NCBI GenBank assembly: GCA_026391755.1
Contig: JAPLDN010000274.1
Span: forward strand, 1-6,477
Direction of reading: 5' to 3'
Length of the DNA stretch: 6,477 nt
Origin: Bacteroidota bacterium
GTDB lineage: Bacteria > Bacteroidota > Bacteroidia > Bacteroidales > FEN-979
Shown here: in pieces, positions 6,450-6,477 of the stretch
Layout: each line of letters starts with the position of its first letter
How positions within the stretch are numbered: position 1 is the stretch's first letter
Notes under the pieces: generated by a model
Seen by the model: the letters and a program-made list of their open reading frames with translations, nothing else
What the model was told of the DNA's origin: nothing
The model's database searches: none
Position numbers and translations under genes: made by a program

Positions 6450-6477
6450 GCGGTTTATTAATTAAATTATTATGGAT

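Noticed and set aside
6450..6477. Possible promoter for the transglycosylase gene.
   Set aside because: Only 28 bp of upstream sequence is available. It is AT-rich but contains no TAnnTTTG match, so the promoter either lies outside the window or cannot be identified.

Overview
The window most likely comes from a member of the Bacteroidota. The evidence is a perfect TAnnTTTG -7 promoter element, start codons with almost no Shine-Dalgarno sequence, a DUF2147 protein, a GH23 plus multi-LysM lytic transglycosylase, and a moderate, AT-leaning base composition. No genus can be named from this alone. All six complete genes and the one cut gene lie on the minus strand, so the window reads from right (6449) to left (1).

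At the right, 6449-4656 encodes a secreted peptidoglycan lytic transglycosylase with three LysM repeats. A 140-bp intergenic region (4516-4655) follows. It holds a good Bacteroidota-type promoter and, directly downstream of it, an inverted repeat with an extra half-site that is a strong candidate operator.

From that promoter a compact operon appears to run off the left edge: TetR-family regulator (4515-3889), TolC-like outer-membrane channel (3914-2607, overlapping the regulator by 26 nt), lipoprotein membrane fusion protein (2582-1680), DUF2147 protein (1677-1216), a first ABC ATPase (1207-296) and a second ABC ATPase (296 to beyond 1, overlapping by 1 nt). Intergenic gaps inside the operon are 24, 2 and 8 nt. 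The order resembles the E. coli YbhF-S-R / YbhG / CecR (YbiH) type of ABC-2 exporter, but the two nucleotide-binding domains fused in YbhF are separate here and a dedicated outer-membrane channel is included. The ABC-2 permease genes are expected just beyond the left edge; they are not in the window.

The working model is a TetR-controlled tripartite efflux pump spanning both membranes. Unusual points are the secreted DUF2147 protein inside the pump operon, the first ATPase lacking the usual Q-loop Gln and H-loop His while the second keeps its Gln, and the well-ordered promoter/operator. There are no RNA genes, mobile elements, CRISPR arrays or gene-free stretches over 300 bp. The biology looks like a known class of exporter with some notable details, not a wholly new system.
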